A stretch of 64,000 nucleotides of DNA from Nocardioides lijunqiniae (GTDB taxonomy: Bacteria > Actinomycetota > Actinomycetes > Propionibacteriales > Nocardioidaceae). The stretch covers positions 1-64,000 of the forward strand of contig NZ_JACJGM010000009.1 in the NCBI RefSeq assembly GCF_015024225.1, given 5' to 3'. Both the position numbers and the translations under genes were made by a program. This document shows, in pieces, positions 36,219 through 50,114 of this stretch; position 1 is the stretch's first letter, and each line of letters starts with the position of its first letter. The notes beneath the pieces are model-generated. The model had not been told where the DNA came from. It ran no database searches and saw only the letters and a list, made by a program, of their open reading frames with translations.

Positions 36219-37376
36219 ATGCTCGCGCACCGCCTCGAGGGGATCCCGCCGACCATCTTCTCGCGCATGTCGGCCCTGGCCCTGTCCACCGGCGCGGTCA
36301 ACCTCGGCCAGGGCTTCCCGGACGTCGACGGGCCGCCCGAGGTCGTCGACCGCGCGGTGGCCGCGCTGCGCGAGGGCGCCAACCAGTACGCCCCCGGCAC
36401 CGGCATCCCGGCGCTGCGCCAGGCGATCGCCCGGCACCAGCAGCGCCACTACGGCATCGAGCTCGACCCCGACACCGAGGTCGTCGTCACCACCGGCTGC
36501 ACCGAGGCGGTGGCCGCGGCCCTGCTGGGGCTGGTCGACCCGGGCGACGAGATCGTGGTGCTGGAGCCCTACTACGACTCCTACGTCGCGATGATCCAGA
36601 TGGCCGGCGGCGTACGGCGCCCGGTCACCCTGCGCGCCCCCGACTTCCGGCTCGACCTCGACGAGCTGCGCGCCGCGGTCACCCCGCGCACGCGCTTCGT
36701 GCTCCTCAACACCCCGCACAACCCGACGGGCACGGTGCTGAGCCGCGTCGAGCTCCAGGCCGTGGCCGACCTCGCGATCGAGCACGACCTGGTCGTGATC
36801 ACCGACGAGGTCTACGAGCACCTGGTCTTCGACGACCACGAGCACGTCCCGATCGCGACCCTGCCGGGCATGGCCGAGCGCACGCTGACGCTGTCGAGTG
36901 CGGGCAAGTCCTACTCGTTCACCGGGTGGAAGGTCGGCTGGGCCACGGGGCCGGCCGCGCTCGTGGGCGCGGTGCTAGCCGCCAAGCAGTGGCTGACGTT
37001 CACGTCCGGCTCGCCCCTGCAGCCGGCGGTGGCGCTGGCGCTCGACGAGCTGCCGGACGTCCCGCGCGAGCTCGCCGTGGACCTCCAGGGCCGGCGCGAC
37101 CTGCTCTGCGCCGGGCTCACCGACGCTGGGCTCGACGTCCGGGTGCCGGAGGGCACCTACTTCGCCACCACCGACGTCGCCGCGCTGGGGTGGCCCGACG
37201 GGCTGTCGTTCTGCCTGGCCCTGCCCGAGCGAGCCGGGGTGGTGGCGATCCCGGCCCAGGTCTTCTACGACGACCAGGAGGAGGGCCGCCACCGCGTGCG
37301 CTGGGCGTTCTGCAAGGAGCCCTCGGTGATCGCCGAGGGCACCCGGCGCCTCAGCGCCGCTGACCTCCGGCCCTGA
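36219..37376 (+). CDS. PLP-dependent aminotransferase, class I/II
   Basis: This 385-residue fold-type I aminotransferase has NLGQGFPDVDGPPEVVD, QYAPGTGIPALRQAIA, LNTPHNPTGTVLS, VITDEVYEHLVFD and the PLP lysine in SSAGKSYSFTGWKVGW. It belongs to the group containing YbdL methionine aminotransferase, kynurenine aminotransferase and the actinobacterial DapC-like enzymes; which substrate it uses cannot be decided from sequence. ATG 36219 follows TACGCT by seven bases. The 3' end overlaps the convergent membrane-protein gene by 26 bases. Confidence 0.92.
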   Translation: MLAHRLEGIPPTIFSRMSALALSTGAVNLGQGFPDVDGPPEVVDRAVAALREGANQYAPGTGIPALRQAIARHQQRHYGIELDPDTEVVVTTGCTEAVAAALLGLVDPGDEIVVLEPYYDSYVAMIQMAGGVRRPVTLRAPDFRLDLDELRAAVTPRTRFVLLNTPHNPTGTVLSRVELQAVADLAIEHDLVVITDEVYEHLVFDDHEHVPIATLPGMAERTLTLSSAGKSYSFTGWKVGWATGPAALVGAVLAAKQWLTFTSGSPLQPAVALALDELPDVPRELAVDLQGRRDLLCAGLTDAGLDVRVPEGTYFATTDVAALGWPDGLSFCLALPERAGVVAIPAQVFYDDQEEGRHRVRWAFCKEPSVIAEGTRRLSAADLRP

Positions 37377-37905
37377 ACCACGCGTTGCCGCGGCCGACGT
37401 AGAGCAGCACGATCGCGGCGATGCACATGATCAGGTTCAGCACCGGCAGGATCGCCAGCGCCGTCAGGAGGCAGAGCGGGATGGCGACCGCGGCCGAGAT
37501 CGTCAGCACGATCCGGGCCCAGGCGGCGCCGCGCATCACGAAGAACGCCAGCACGATCGCCACGAGCGCCCACACGATGCCGATGCCCGCGAAGATGACC
37601 GTGAAGGTGCTGATCTGGTCGCGCGTCCAGCCGGACGCGCTCTCCTCGAAGCCCTCGTAGTACTCGTCGACGCCGGCCAGCACGGCCACGAGGAGGAAGC
37701 CCAGCGACAGCAGCGCGATCGTGCTGCCCACCCACGTGAGGACGGCCGCGGCGGTCACCGTGCCGGGGCGTCGGCCGCCGTCCTGGGGAGCGTGGGCGAA
37801 GGCCGGGTTGTAGGCGCCCTGCTGCGGCTGGCCGTAGGGGTTCTGCGTCGGCTGGCCGTACGGCGGCGGAGGGGGCGCGCCGAAGGGGTTGTTCGGGTCG
37901 GTCAT
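37351..37905 (-). CDS. Four-helix membrane protein with Pro/Gln-rich N-terminus
   Basis: This 184-residue protein has residues 1-45 as a disordered cytoplasmic tail with NPYGQPQQG-type repeats, then four membrane segments (about 50-75, 98-121, 125-148, 150-172). No enzymatic motif is seen. The tail is typical of actinobacterial small membrane proteins placed in DUF4064/DUF4190-like groups. It follows the next gene upstream (37934-38959) after 28 bases and shares its character, so the two are probably an operon. It overlaps the aminotransferase 3' end by 26 bases. Confidence 0.75.
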   Translation of the reverse strand: MTDPNNPFGAPPPPPYGQPTQNPYGQPQQGAYNPAFAHAPQDGGRRPGTVTAAAVLTWVGSTIALLSLGFLLVAVLAGVDEYYEGFEESASGWTRDQISTFTVIFAGIGIVWALVAIVLAFFVMRGAAWARIVLTISAAVAIPLCLLTALAILPVLNLIMCIAAIVLLYVGRGNAWFRAGGQRR

Positions 37906-37933
37906 GGGGCGAACTCTTCCATCCTGCTGCGGC

Positions 37934-38959
37934 TCAGGAGAACCAGGCCCGCACCTCGGGCCGGGCCAGCAGCGAGATCGTCACCAGGCACGCGGCCAGC
38001 GGCAGCACGAGGACGATGTTCAGCACCGCACCGACCAGGGAGACGGCGCCCGCGATCGCGGCGGACACGATGAGCGCGGTGCGGCCCCAGCGGACGCGGC
38101 GGAAGGCCTGCACGGCGAACACCATGGCGGCGCCGCCCCAGACCACCACGATGCCGGTCAGGGCGAACGTCGCCGAGCGGATCTCGGCCTCCGAGAGCCC
38201 CTGGGAGCGCAGGTCGGGGTTCTGCTTGTAGAGCTCCTCGAAGACCAGGTCGGGCGCGGCCAGGAGCACGAGCGCGCTCATCGCCAGCAGGAAGATCGCC
38301 AGCGAGCAGAACGCCCAGGTGATGATGCAGGCCCAGAGCAGCTGACCGGGCCGGGCGGACGAGCGGGTGGCGACCCGGCCCGTCGGCGTGACGGAGGAGG
38401 TCCAGGCGGCGGACGGCGCGGCGCCGAAGCCGGTCATCGGGCGCGGCTCGACGGGCGGCGCGGGCGGGGGCGGGGCCTGGAACATCGACGGGGTGGCGGG
38501 ACCGGCCGGGCTCTCGCGCTCCACCGGTGCGGCCGCCTTGCCGTCGAACCAGTCGCGGGCCGGCTGGAACCACAGCATCACCGAGGCCGCCGCCACGACG
38601 GCCGACATGAAGCCGCCGGCCACCATCCCGCAGACGAACAGCGGTCCCGCCACGACGGCGAGGCCGAGGCGGGCGCTGCGCGAGCGCTTGAGCACGTGGA
38701 AGCCGAGGATCGCGGCGGCCGTGGCACAGGCGCCGGCCACCATCGCGAGGACGCGCAGGATCGTCGTGACCCCGTCCATGTCCAGGCCCAGCCCGTCGCC
38801 CGGGGGCTCGGACAGGAAGGTCTCGATCGACTTCTGGGTCTCCAGCGAGCCCAGACCGGCCACCCGCTGGAACACCAGGGCGAGGATCAGCGCCGAGCCG
38901 CCCATGATCATCCAGGCGGCCAGGGTGACCTGTCGTGGGCGTGGGGGCGCGTCGCTCAT
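37934..38959 (-). CDS. Multi-span membrane protein of unknown function
   Basis: This 341-residue protein has two hydrophobic halves joined by a Pro/Ala-rich linker (about 155-205, with APPPPAPPVEPRP). The first half has about four spans, including TLAAWMIMGGSALILALVF and LRVLAMVAGACATAAAILGF; the second has about four to five spans. I recognise no functional family. ATG 38959 was chosen (GGGG just upstream); ATG 38968 is possible. It lies 25 bases after clpB, so it may be partly read from the heat-shock promoter, and is followed by the related small membrane protein. Confidence 0.7.
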   Translation of the reverse strand: MSDAPPRPRQVTLAAWMIMGGSALILALVFQRVAGLGSLETQKSIETFLSEPPGDGLGLDMDGVTTILRVLAMVAGACATAAAILGFHVLKRSRSARLGLAVVAGPLFVCGMVAGGFMSAVVAAASVMLWFQPARDWFDGKAAAPVERESPAGPATPSMFQAPPPPAPPVEPRPMTGFGAAPSAAWTSSVTPTGRVATRSSARPGQLLWACIITWAFCSLAIFLLAMSALVLLAAPDLVFEELYKQNPDLRSQGLSEAEIRSATFALTGIVVVWGGAAMVFAVQAFRRVRWGRTALIVSAAIAGAVSLVGAVLNIVLVLPLAACLVTISLLARPEVRAWFS

Positions 38960-38984
38960 GCGCCCCATTCCACCAGTTCCGTGC

Positions 38985-41579
<2,595 letters not shown>

Positions 41580-41633
41580 GGGTGCTCCTCCTGCGGTGGC
41601 GCTGGTACGTGATGCTGACATAACGTGTGGGAA

Positions 41634-41654
41634 CTTGAGTCTGTTCCACTCAAC
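41634..41654. promoter_or_regulatory. HAIR element (HspR operator) of clpB
   Basis: CTTGAGT-N7-ACTCAAC matches the HspR inverted repeat CTTGAGT-N7-ACTCAAG except for the last base. It lies upstream of clpB and is matched by the same motif before dnaK. Confidence 0.9.
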
Positions 41655-41723
41655 TCTGGGCAGTTTGATCCCCCGTCGGCCGGGGAAGGAAGCCATCTCC
41701 TACCGCCGACGGAAGGCAGCCCC

Positions 41724-43152
41724 ATGTCCAGCAACGTGCCCGGACTGGACGCGAGGATCCAGAAGGTCGTCGAGGCCGCCATCGCGGCCGAGATGTCCGA
41801 CTTCGGCTACTACGGCACCTGCGCCGACGGCTTCGACGGCTACTCCCGGGCCACGGAGGAGTCGCCGATCACGGACTCCATCCGGGTCACCTATCCCGAG
41901 GGCCACGTCTACGCGTTCGGGAACCGCTCGGACCACCTCGAGCCCAACTTCTCGGGCGCCTACGCCCACGTGACCGACCTATACAGCAAGTGGGACGAGG
42001 AGATCAAGCAGAACTTCGAGCGGTTCGACGACCTGCCCACCCCCGAGAGCTTCGACTTCAGCATCGAGCGGCTCGGCATCCTCGCCACCGCGCTCGACGG
42101 CCGGCGGCGCCTACCTCGACGGCAGCGGTTCCGACGCCCGGACGTCCCTGGGCAACGCCGACCTCGCCGGCTACGTGGCCGCGATCGGCAGCGACCTGTC
42201 CGGCTTCCAAGGCGATGCCATCGAGGCGCTGAACGGCTCCTACCTCGCACGCACCTCCACCGTGATCGCCGGGCAGCAGGTCCTCATGGTGGCGCTCGGC
42301 ATCGTCGTGACCGGGGAGCGGGAGGTCTGGGTCAGGACGCGGGAGGACCTGCTCGAGATCGCCGACTCGGCGGAGGCCGCCTTCCTCGACTACGCCGGCG
42401 GGGGCGGTGGCGGGTCGCTGAAGACCACGTTCCTGGTCCTTGGCGCCGTCGCCACCGCGGCGACGGCGTTCACCGGCGCCGGCATGATCGTCACCGCCGC
42501 GGCGCTCAACGCCGCCGGCACCTTCCTCCCCGAGACGCCCGCCGAGCCCGAGCTGGAGTTCGCCGGGGGAAGCGTCAGCGAGGTCCACGGCCACCTGCTG
42601 ATGGCCCTGAGCGACCAGTGCCGCGTGATCGCCGACGTCGAGCGGGCGTTCGCCGACTGCGCGGACGCGGCCGTGGCCTCCAGCGTCGACAACCCCGACT
42701 ACCACGACTTCGCGACGCCGGGCGATCCCGTGCCCTTCCTCCAGGCGGGCGAGGACGCGGAGTACTTCGGCCCCGGGGAGACCCTGGCCGTCCACGGCCC
42801 GGAGCTGCGCGAGGCCGCCGGCAAGGTGGAGGCCGTCTCCCAGGTGCTGCAGCACGTCTGCCAGGACCTGCCAACCCTGTCCTCCTGGAGCTGGGACCGC
42901 CACCACGTCGTCGGCTACGGCCGCTACGGCCACCACGGCGAGACCCAGGCCCTGGCGCAGCACCTCGAGGGCCTGCTGCAGGGCTCGGCGACCCGGATGA
43001 ACGAGGTCGCTGAGAAGATGGTGCTGGTCTCCTACGACTTCGAGGCCACCGAGCAGCAGATCGCCGACGAGCTCCGCCAACGGCTCGCCGAGGTCCCCGA
43101 CCCCACACCGAACCAGGACGTCGAGTACGGCCACCCCGCCGACGCCGGCTGA
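41724..43152 (+). pseudogene. Helical protein of unknown function, interrupted by a +1 frameshift
   Basis: Two reading frames make one protein. Residues 1-126 run from ATG 41724 to 42101 (LGILATALDG). The natural continuation (GGAYLDGSGSDARTSLGNADLAGYVAAIG) is in the next frame from 42103, so one extra base, probably C42102, breaks the gene. Joined, it is 475 residues: a helical front, a hydrophobic hairpin (about 235-270, TFLVLGAVATAATAF...GMIVTAAALNAAG) and a long helical rear. The pattern recalls pore-forming or type VII-associated helical proteins, but I recognise no family. It precedes a BLUF gene by 25 bases. It could be a sequencing error, a true pseudogene or programmed frameshifting. 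Confidence 0.65.
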
Positions 43153-43177
43153 GTTCTCCCCCTCCGGAAGGAGCCCC

Positions 43178-43594
43178 GTGCTCTCGATCACCTACGTCAG
43201 CACCGCCGACCGTCTGCTGTCGAAGCCCGAGCTGCTGAGCATGCTCTCCGCGATCCGTCCGCGCAACGAGGAGCTGGGGCTGACCGGGGTGCTGCTCTAC
43301 CGCGGCGGCAACATCATCCAGACGCTCGAGGGGCCCGACGAGGTCGTCGACACGACGTACTCGAAGATCGAGCGGGACCCCCGTCACCGGGGCGTCCTCC
43401 TGCTGCTGCGCGAACCGGTGGAGCAGCGGCTCTTCCCCGACTGGTCCATGGGCTTCCACGAGGTGAGCGTCGCGGACGTGGCCGGGGTGGAGGGCTACAC
43501 GGAGTTCCTGCGGCGACCCGCCACGGCCTCGCTGGGCGACCAGGCAGCGCCGGCGTACCGGCTGCTCGAGCTCTTCCGCGAGAACATGCGGTAG
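43178..43594 (+). CDS. BLUF-domain blue-light sensor
   Basis: This single-domain flavin photoreceptor has 138 residues. The photoactive residues of the AppA family are all present with exact spacing: Y6, N30 and Q48 (24 and 18 residues apart), plus W89 and M91. Motifs: SITYVSTA, RNEELGLTGVLLYRGGNIIQTLEG, FPDWSMGFHEV. It binds FAD and should show light-driven hydrogen-bond switching. There is no output domain, so signalling must go through a partner; the frameshifted gene just upstream is the nearest candidate (inference). GTG 43178 has GGAAGGAG upstream. Confidence 0.95.
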   Translation: MLSITYVSTADRLLSKPELLSMLSAIRPRNEELGLTGVLLYRGGNIIQTLEGPDEVVDTTYSKIERDPRHRGVLLLLREPVEQRLFPDWSMGFHEVSVADVAGVEGYTEFLRRPATASLGDQAAPAYRLLELFRENMR

Positions 43595-43642
43595 CCCGAA
43601 CAGGCTATTCCCCCGGCGGCCGGACACACCGAGACTGCGGCA

Positions 43643-44332
43643 ATGAAGACCACCAAGTCCACCCTCACCGTGCTGCTCGCCGCCGTGCTGCTCGTGCTCG
43701 GCTTCGACTACGTGACGTTCGCCGCCACCGGCTCCAGTCTCGTCCTCGGCAAGACCAACACCGCCGGCAAGACGACCCAGGTCACCAACAAGGGGGCCGG
43801 CCCCGCGCTCTCGCTCAGGACCAGGCCCAACGCGCCGCCCCTGAAGGTGACCTCGTCGAAGAAGGTCGCCCGGCTGAACGCCGACGCCCTGGACGGGCTG
43901 GACGCCAGCCAGCTCGGGACCAAGGTCTACCGCCTGGAGCGCGAGGTGGACGTCACCGGCAGCTACGCGACGGGGTTCACCGGCATCCCGGCCGGCACGT
44001 ACGCCGTCACCTACAGCGTCACGATGACCGAGGCCGGGGGCACGGCCGCCAACCCCCGTCAGACCGAGTGCTACTTCGACGTGCCCGGGAGCCCCGGGGT
44101 GAGCACCAAGCGCGGGTACTCGACGTCGGGCTCCAGCGGCTACTACCCCAACCTCACCGGCACCACCGTGCTGACGAACCCGACGTCGTGGGACTTCTTC
44201 TGCTCGGCGACCCCGTCAGTGAGCTGGGACAGCGTCTACTCGCCCCTGGAGATCATCTTCACGAGGATCGACACGGTGCGCCCGGTCGGGACCAAGCCCG
44301 CCGCGAGCGGTCCGCCGCTGCGCCAGCGCTAG
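43643..44332 (+). CDS. Secreted protein of unknown function
   Basis: This 229-residue protein has a signal peptide or N-terminal anchor (KSTLTVLLAAVLLVLGFDYVTFAATG). A Thr/Asn-rich region (TNTAGKTTQVTNKGAG) and ARLNADALDGLDASQLG follow; the latter resembles the NADxLDGxDSS motif found in secreted actinobacterial and phage-fibre-like proteins. The rest is strand-rich (SYATGFTGIPAGTYAVTYSVTMTEAGG), with two cysteines likely bonded (ECYFDVPG, DFFCSATP). No function can be named. Its stop codon shares CTAG with the convergent hspR. Confidence 0.65.
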   Translation: MKTTKSTLTVLLAAVLLVLGFDYVTFAATGSSLVLGKTNTAGKTTQVTNKGAGPALSLRTRPNAPPLKVTSSKKVARLNADALDGLDASQLGTKVYRLEREVDVTGSYATGFTGIPAGTYAVTYSVTMTEAGGTAANPRQTECYFDVPGSPGVSTKRGYSTSGSSGYYPNLTGTTVLTNPTSWDFFCSATPSVSWDSVYSPLEIIFTRIDTVRPVGTKPAASGPPLRQR

Positions 44333-44762
44333 CGGCCGCGGCGCCAGACGACCACCGACTGGCCGGTGGACGTCTGGCGCAGCACCGGCAGCTTGTTGGC
44401 GGGCGCCTGGTCGAGCGAGCGGCCCGTGAGGGCCTGCCGCAACGCGTCGCGGGTGGCGTCGAGCTCGGCCTGCAGCTCCTCGTTGCGGGCCGCGAGCGCC
44501 GCGACCCGGTTGTCGAGCTCGAGGATCCGGCGCACCCCCTCGATGCCGATGCCCGAGGAGGTGAGGTCGGCGATCTCGCGCAGCCGCTCGATGTCGCGCG
44601 CGGAGTAGCGGCGACCACCCCCGACCGTGCGGCCGGGGGTGATCAGGCCGAGGCGCTCGTAGGTGCGCAGGGTCTGCGGGTGCAGCCCGGTCAGCTCGGC
44701 GGCCACGCTGATGACGAACACGGCGGCGTCCGGGCCGGGAGCCGCGAACGGCGGCCCGGACA

Positions 44763-44763
<1 letters not shown>
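44329..44763 (-). CDS. hspR: Heat-shock repressor HspR (MerR family)
   Basis: HspR binds HAIR elements with DnaK as co-repressor and shuts off the dnaK and clpB operons when unfolded protein is low. The 144 residues have a MerR helix-turn-helix (VFVISVAAELTGLHPQTLRTYERLGLITPGRTVGGGRRYS), a coiled-coil region (ELDNRVAALAARNEELQAELDAT) and a basic tail. The ATG overlaps the dnaJ stop by one base (TGATG); a GTG three bases earlier is possible. It is the last gene of dnaK-grpE-dnaJ-hspR, the standard actinobacterial order. HAIR sites are present at both expected places in this window. Confidence 0.95.
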
Positions 44764-45941
<1,178 letters not shown>

Positions 45942-45956
45942 CGCACACCTCCTTCC

Positions 45957-46567
45957 CTACTCGTCGGTCGTGGTGCTCGCCGGGTCGACGACCAGCACCT
46001 GCGCCGCGCGCACGACGCGGTCGCCGATCTTGTAGCCGGCCTTGGCGATCACCTTGCAGGTCGTCACCGTGACCTCGGGGTCCTCGCCCAGGTGGGAGAG
46101 GGCCTCGTGCACGGTGGGGTCGAACGGGTCGCCCGGGGCGCCGAAGCGGGTCAGGCCGAGGCCCGACACGATCCGCTCCAGCTGCTCGGCGACGGCCTTG
46201 AAGCCACCGTCGAGCTCGTCGTGCTCGCGGGCCCGGTCGATGGTGTCGAGCACCTCGGTGATCGGGGCCAGCACGGCGTAGGTGGCGTTCTCCCGCAGCA
46301 GGTCGCGGTCGCGGTCGACGCGGCGCTTGTAGTTGAGGAACTCGGCCTGCAGCCGCTGCAGGTCGGCGGTCCGCTCGGCCAGCGCCATCTGCGTCACGAC
46401 GAGCTCGTCCTGCGCGATGACCTCGCCCTCGGCCGGGGCCGAGGAGGAGGCCTCGGTGGGCTCCTCCTCGACCTCGGTCTCGTTGGCCATCTCGGAGGCG
46501 GCGTCGCCGAAGGAGTCCTGCGGCTGCTCCTCCACCGGCTCCTCGTCGGGGGTGACATGGGGGTCGG

Positions 46568-46571
<4 letters not shown>
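45957..46571 (-). CDS. grpE: Nucleotide exchange factor GrpE
   Basis: GrpE releases ADP from DnaK. The 204 residues have an acidic disordered start ([18 protein letters not shown]), a long coiled coil ([21 protein letters not shown]) and the C-terminal beta-wing ([10 protein letters not shown]). The start is GTG 46571, which overlaps the dnaK stop by four bases (GTGA), coupling its synthesis to DnaK. Confidence 0.97.
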
Positions 46572-48421
<1,850 letters not shown>

Positions 48422-48491
48422 GAGTTGTTACCTCCATGATTCGGCCCGGGGGGCCTGGGTTGAAGACTGTGGGTCTCAGTCTGGCAAAGAA

Positions 48492-48512
48492 CTTGAGTCG
48501 ACTCAACTCAAC
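48492..48512. promoter_or_regulatory. HAIR element (HspR operator) of dnaK operon
   Basis: CTTGAGT-N7-ACTCAAC is the HspR consensus with one terminal mismatch, the same mismatch as in the clpB site. It lies 71-91 bases upstream of dnaK. Confidence 0.92.
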
Positions 48513-48583
48513 TTCCGTCTATGGGTGTCAACGGGCGCCCCCGGGTGCTTGTTCCCGCTCCGGGGAGATGTTTTCGTGGCCGG

Positions 48584-49195
48584 GTGCCGACCCCCGCCGA
48601 GATCGTCCGCCACCACCACGGCTCCCCTCCCCCGGGCGCGGACCCGTGGGTGCCGCCGCACCGGCCGACGCCGTACGAGGTCGAGGTGGTCGACCACGAC
48701 CCCGCCTGGCCGGCGCTCTTCGACCGGGTCGAGGCCCTGGTGCACGGCGCGCTCGGGGCGGGCGTGGTCGAGCTGCACCACGTCGGCTCGACCTCGGTGC
48801 CGGGCCTGGCGGCCACGCCGGTGATCGACGTCGACCTCGTCGTCGCCGATCCCGCCGACGAGGTCTCCTACCTGCCGGCCCTCGTCGCGGCCGGGTTCGT
48901 CCACACGATCCGCGAGCCGTGGTGGCACGAGCACCGGATGCTGCTCCTCGCCTCACCCCGGGCGTGCCTCCACGTCTTCGGACCCGACTGCCCCGAGGTG
49001 GTGCGGCACCGGATGTTCCACGACTGGCTCGTGGCCCACCCCGACGACCGCGACCGCTACGCCGCCGCCAAGCACGAGGCCGCCCTTCTCACCGGCAGCG
49101 CCGACGGGCAGGGCGTGGACTACCACCGCCACAAGTCGGCGACCGTGCGCGCGATCTACGAGCGGATGTTCCGCGCGCACGGGCTCATCACGTGA
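48584..49195 (+). CDS. GrpB-family (nucleotidyltransferase-fold) protein
   Basis: This 203-residue member of the GrpB/UPF0157 family has a nucleotidyltransferase-like fold: YEVEVVDHDPAWPALFDRVEALVHGAL, VELHHVGSTSVPGLAATPVIDVDLVV, LHVFGPDCPEVVRHRMFHDWLVAHPDDRDRYAAAK and YHRHKSATVRAIYE. The name GrpB does not imply a link to the heat-shock operon. GTG 48584 was chosen because it gives the conserved opening PTPAEIVRHH; ATG 48521 would run through the promoter region. The stop overlaps the following APH-like gene (GTGA). Confidence 0.88.
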   Translation: MPTPAEIVRHHHGSPPPGADPWVPPHRPTPYEVEVVDHDPAWPALFDRVEALVHGALGAGVVELHHVGSTSVPGLAATPVIDVDLVVADPADEVSYLPALVAAGFVHTIREPWWHEHRMLLLASPRACLHVFGPDCPEVVRHRMFHDWLVAHPDDRDRYAAAKHEAALLTGSADGQGVDYHRHKSATVRAIYERMFRAHGLIT

Positions 49196-50011
49196 GCGCC
49201 GCGCTCCCGTCGACCGACGAGGCGGTGGCGGCGTCCGTCGCGGTCGCGAAAGCCGTTGGCCTGCCCGTGGGACGTCCCGAAGTCATCGCCGAGAACTACA
49301 GCGTTCGCGTTCGGCTGCACCCGCACCCCGTCGTCAGCCGGGTGGTCACCGCGGGACAGGACCTGCGACCTCATCCGCGTCCCTGGCTGGAGCGGGAGGT
49401 CCGCCTGGGGCGGTTCCTCGCGTCGCGGAACGCCGACGTGGTGGCTCCGTGGATCGACCCCGGTCCCCACACGGTCGACGGGGATCGACGTGTCGCTCTG
49501 GGAATGGGTCGAGCACACTCCCTCGACCATCTCGGGGCCCGACTTCGGAGTGATGCTGGGCGGCCTTCACGCGATCCTGGCCACGTACGAGGCGCCCCTG
49601 CCGACTCTGGTCGGCCCTCTGACCGACATCGCCACCGCCCTCGAGCGTTCAGATGATCCTGTGCTGCACCGAGCCGCCGAGGAACTCGTTCCCCTGGCTC
49701 TGACCTGGCCCCGTCGCCCGCTCCACGGTGATGCCCACACGGGCAACGTGCTGATGACGCCCGCCGGCCCCCGGTGGACGGACTTCGAGGACGTGTGTGT
49801 CGGTCCGGTCGAGTGGGACCTGGCCTCGCTGACGCTGACCGACGAGGCGATCAACGCCTACCCAGGCGCGCTGGACGAGGGCCGCTTGGAGGACTGCCGG
49901 GACCTGCGGCGCCTCCAGGTGCTGGCCAGCTTGCTGGTGGGCGACTTCGACGCCGCCAACCTTCGCAGCACGCTGGCCACGAAGCTGGAGCGACGGACGC
50001 CTCGCCGCTAG
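49192..50011 (+). pseudogene. Aminoglycoside phosphotransferase-like kinase, interrupted by a +1 frameshift
   Basis: Codons 1-97 run from GTG 49192 to 49482 (VSAALPSTDEAVAASVAVAKAVGL...GPHTVDG). The rest (IDVSLWEWVEHTPSTIS...) is in the next frame from 49484, so one G too many in the GGGG run 49480-49483 breaks the gene. Joined, it is 272 residues with intact catalytic motifs: LHGDAHTGNVLM (HGD-x4-N) and WTDFEDVCVGPVEWDLA (metal Asp). Family members phosphorylate aminoglycosides or, more often, unrelated small molecules. The start overlaps the GrpB stop. Homopolymer position makes sequencing error plausible. Confidence 0.7.
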
Positions 50012-50085
50012 GCCGTGTAGGTGAACGGCCCGCCGGGTGGGTCCTCGCCCACCCGGCCGTTGACGGGGGGCTCGGGATAGGTCAT
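50008..50085 (-). CDS. Probable 25-residue microprotein
   Basis: This is a short frame from ATG 50085 to TAG at 50008 encoding a proline/glycine-rich peptide (starts MTYPEPPVNG, ends GGPFTYTA). Two things support it: TACGGT stands exactly six bases before the ATG, the leaderless pattern of this genome, and its stop shares CTAG with the convergent upstream gene, as do two other real gene pairs here. No membrane helix or known motif is seen. Function unknown. Confidence 0.5.
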   Translation of the reverse strand: MTYPEPPVNGRVGEDPPGGPFTYTA

Positions 50086-50091
50086 GGCAGC

Positions 50092-50097
50092 ACCGTA
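50092..50097 (-). promoter_or_regulatory. -10 box of the microprotein gene
   Basis: TACGGT on the minus strand is followed by six bases (GCTGCC) and ATG 50085, the same spacing as the purC, fbaA and pyrE starts. Confidence 0.45.
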
Positions 50098-50114
50098 GGA
50101 CGGCGTGCCGACGG

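Noticed and set aside
42175..43152. Independent 325-residue gene starting at GTG 42175
   Set aside because: The preceding frame ends abruptly in meaning at 42101 and the sequence between 42103 and 42175 reads as its natural continuation; no ribosome site or promoter is seen before 42175.
48521..48583. Earlier ATG start for the GrpB-family gene
   Set aside because: The added residues are not like the family and would be read from the promoter/HAIR region; GTG 48584 gives the conserved PTPAEIVRHH opening.
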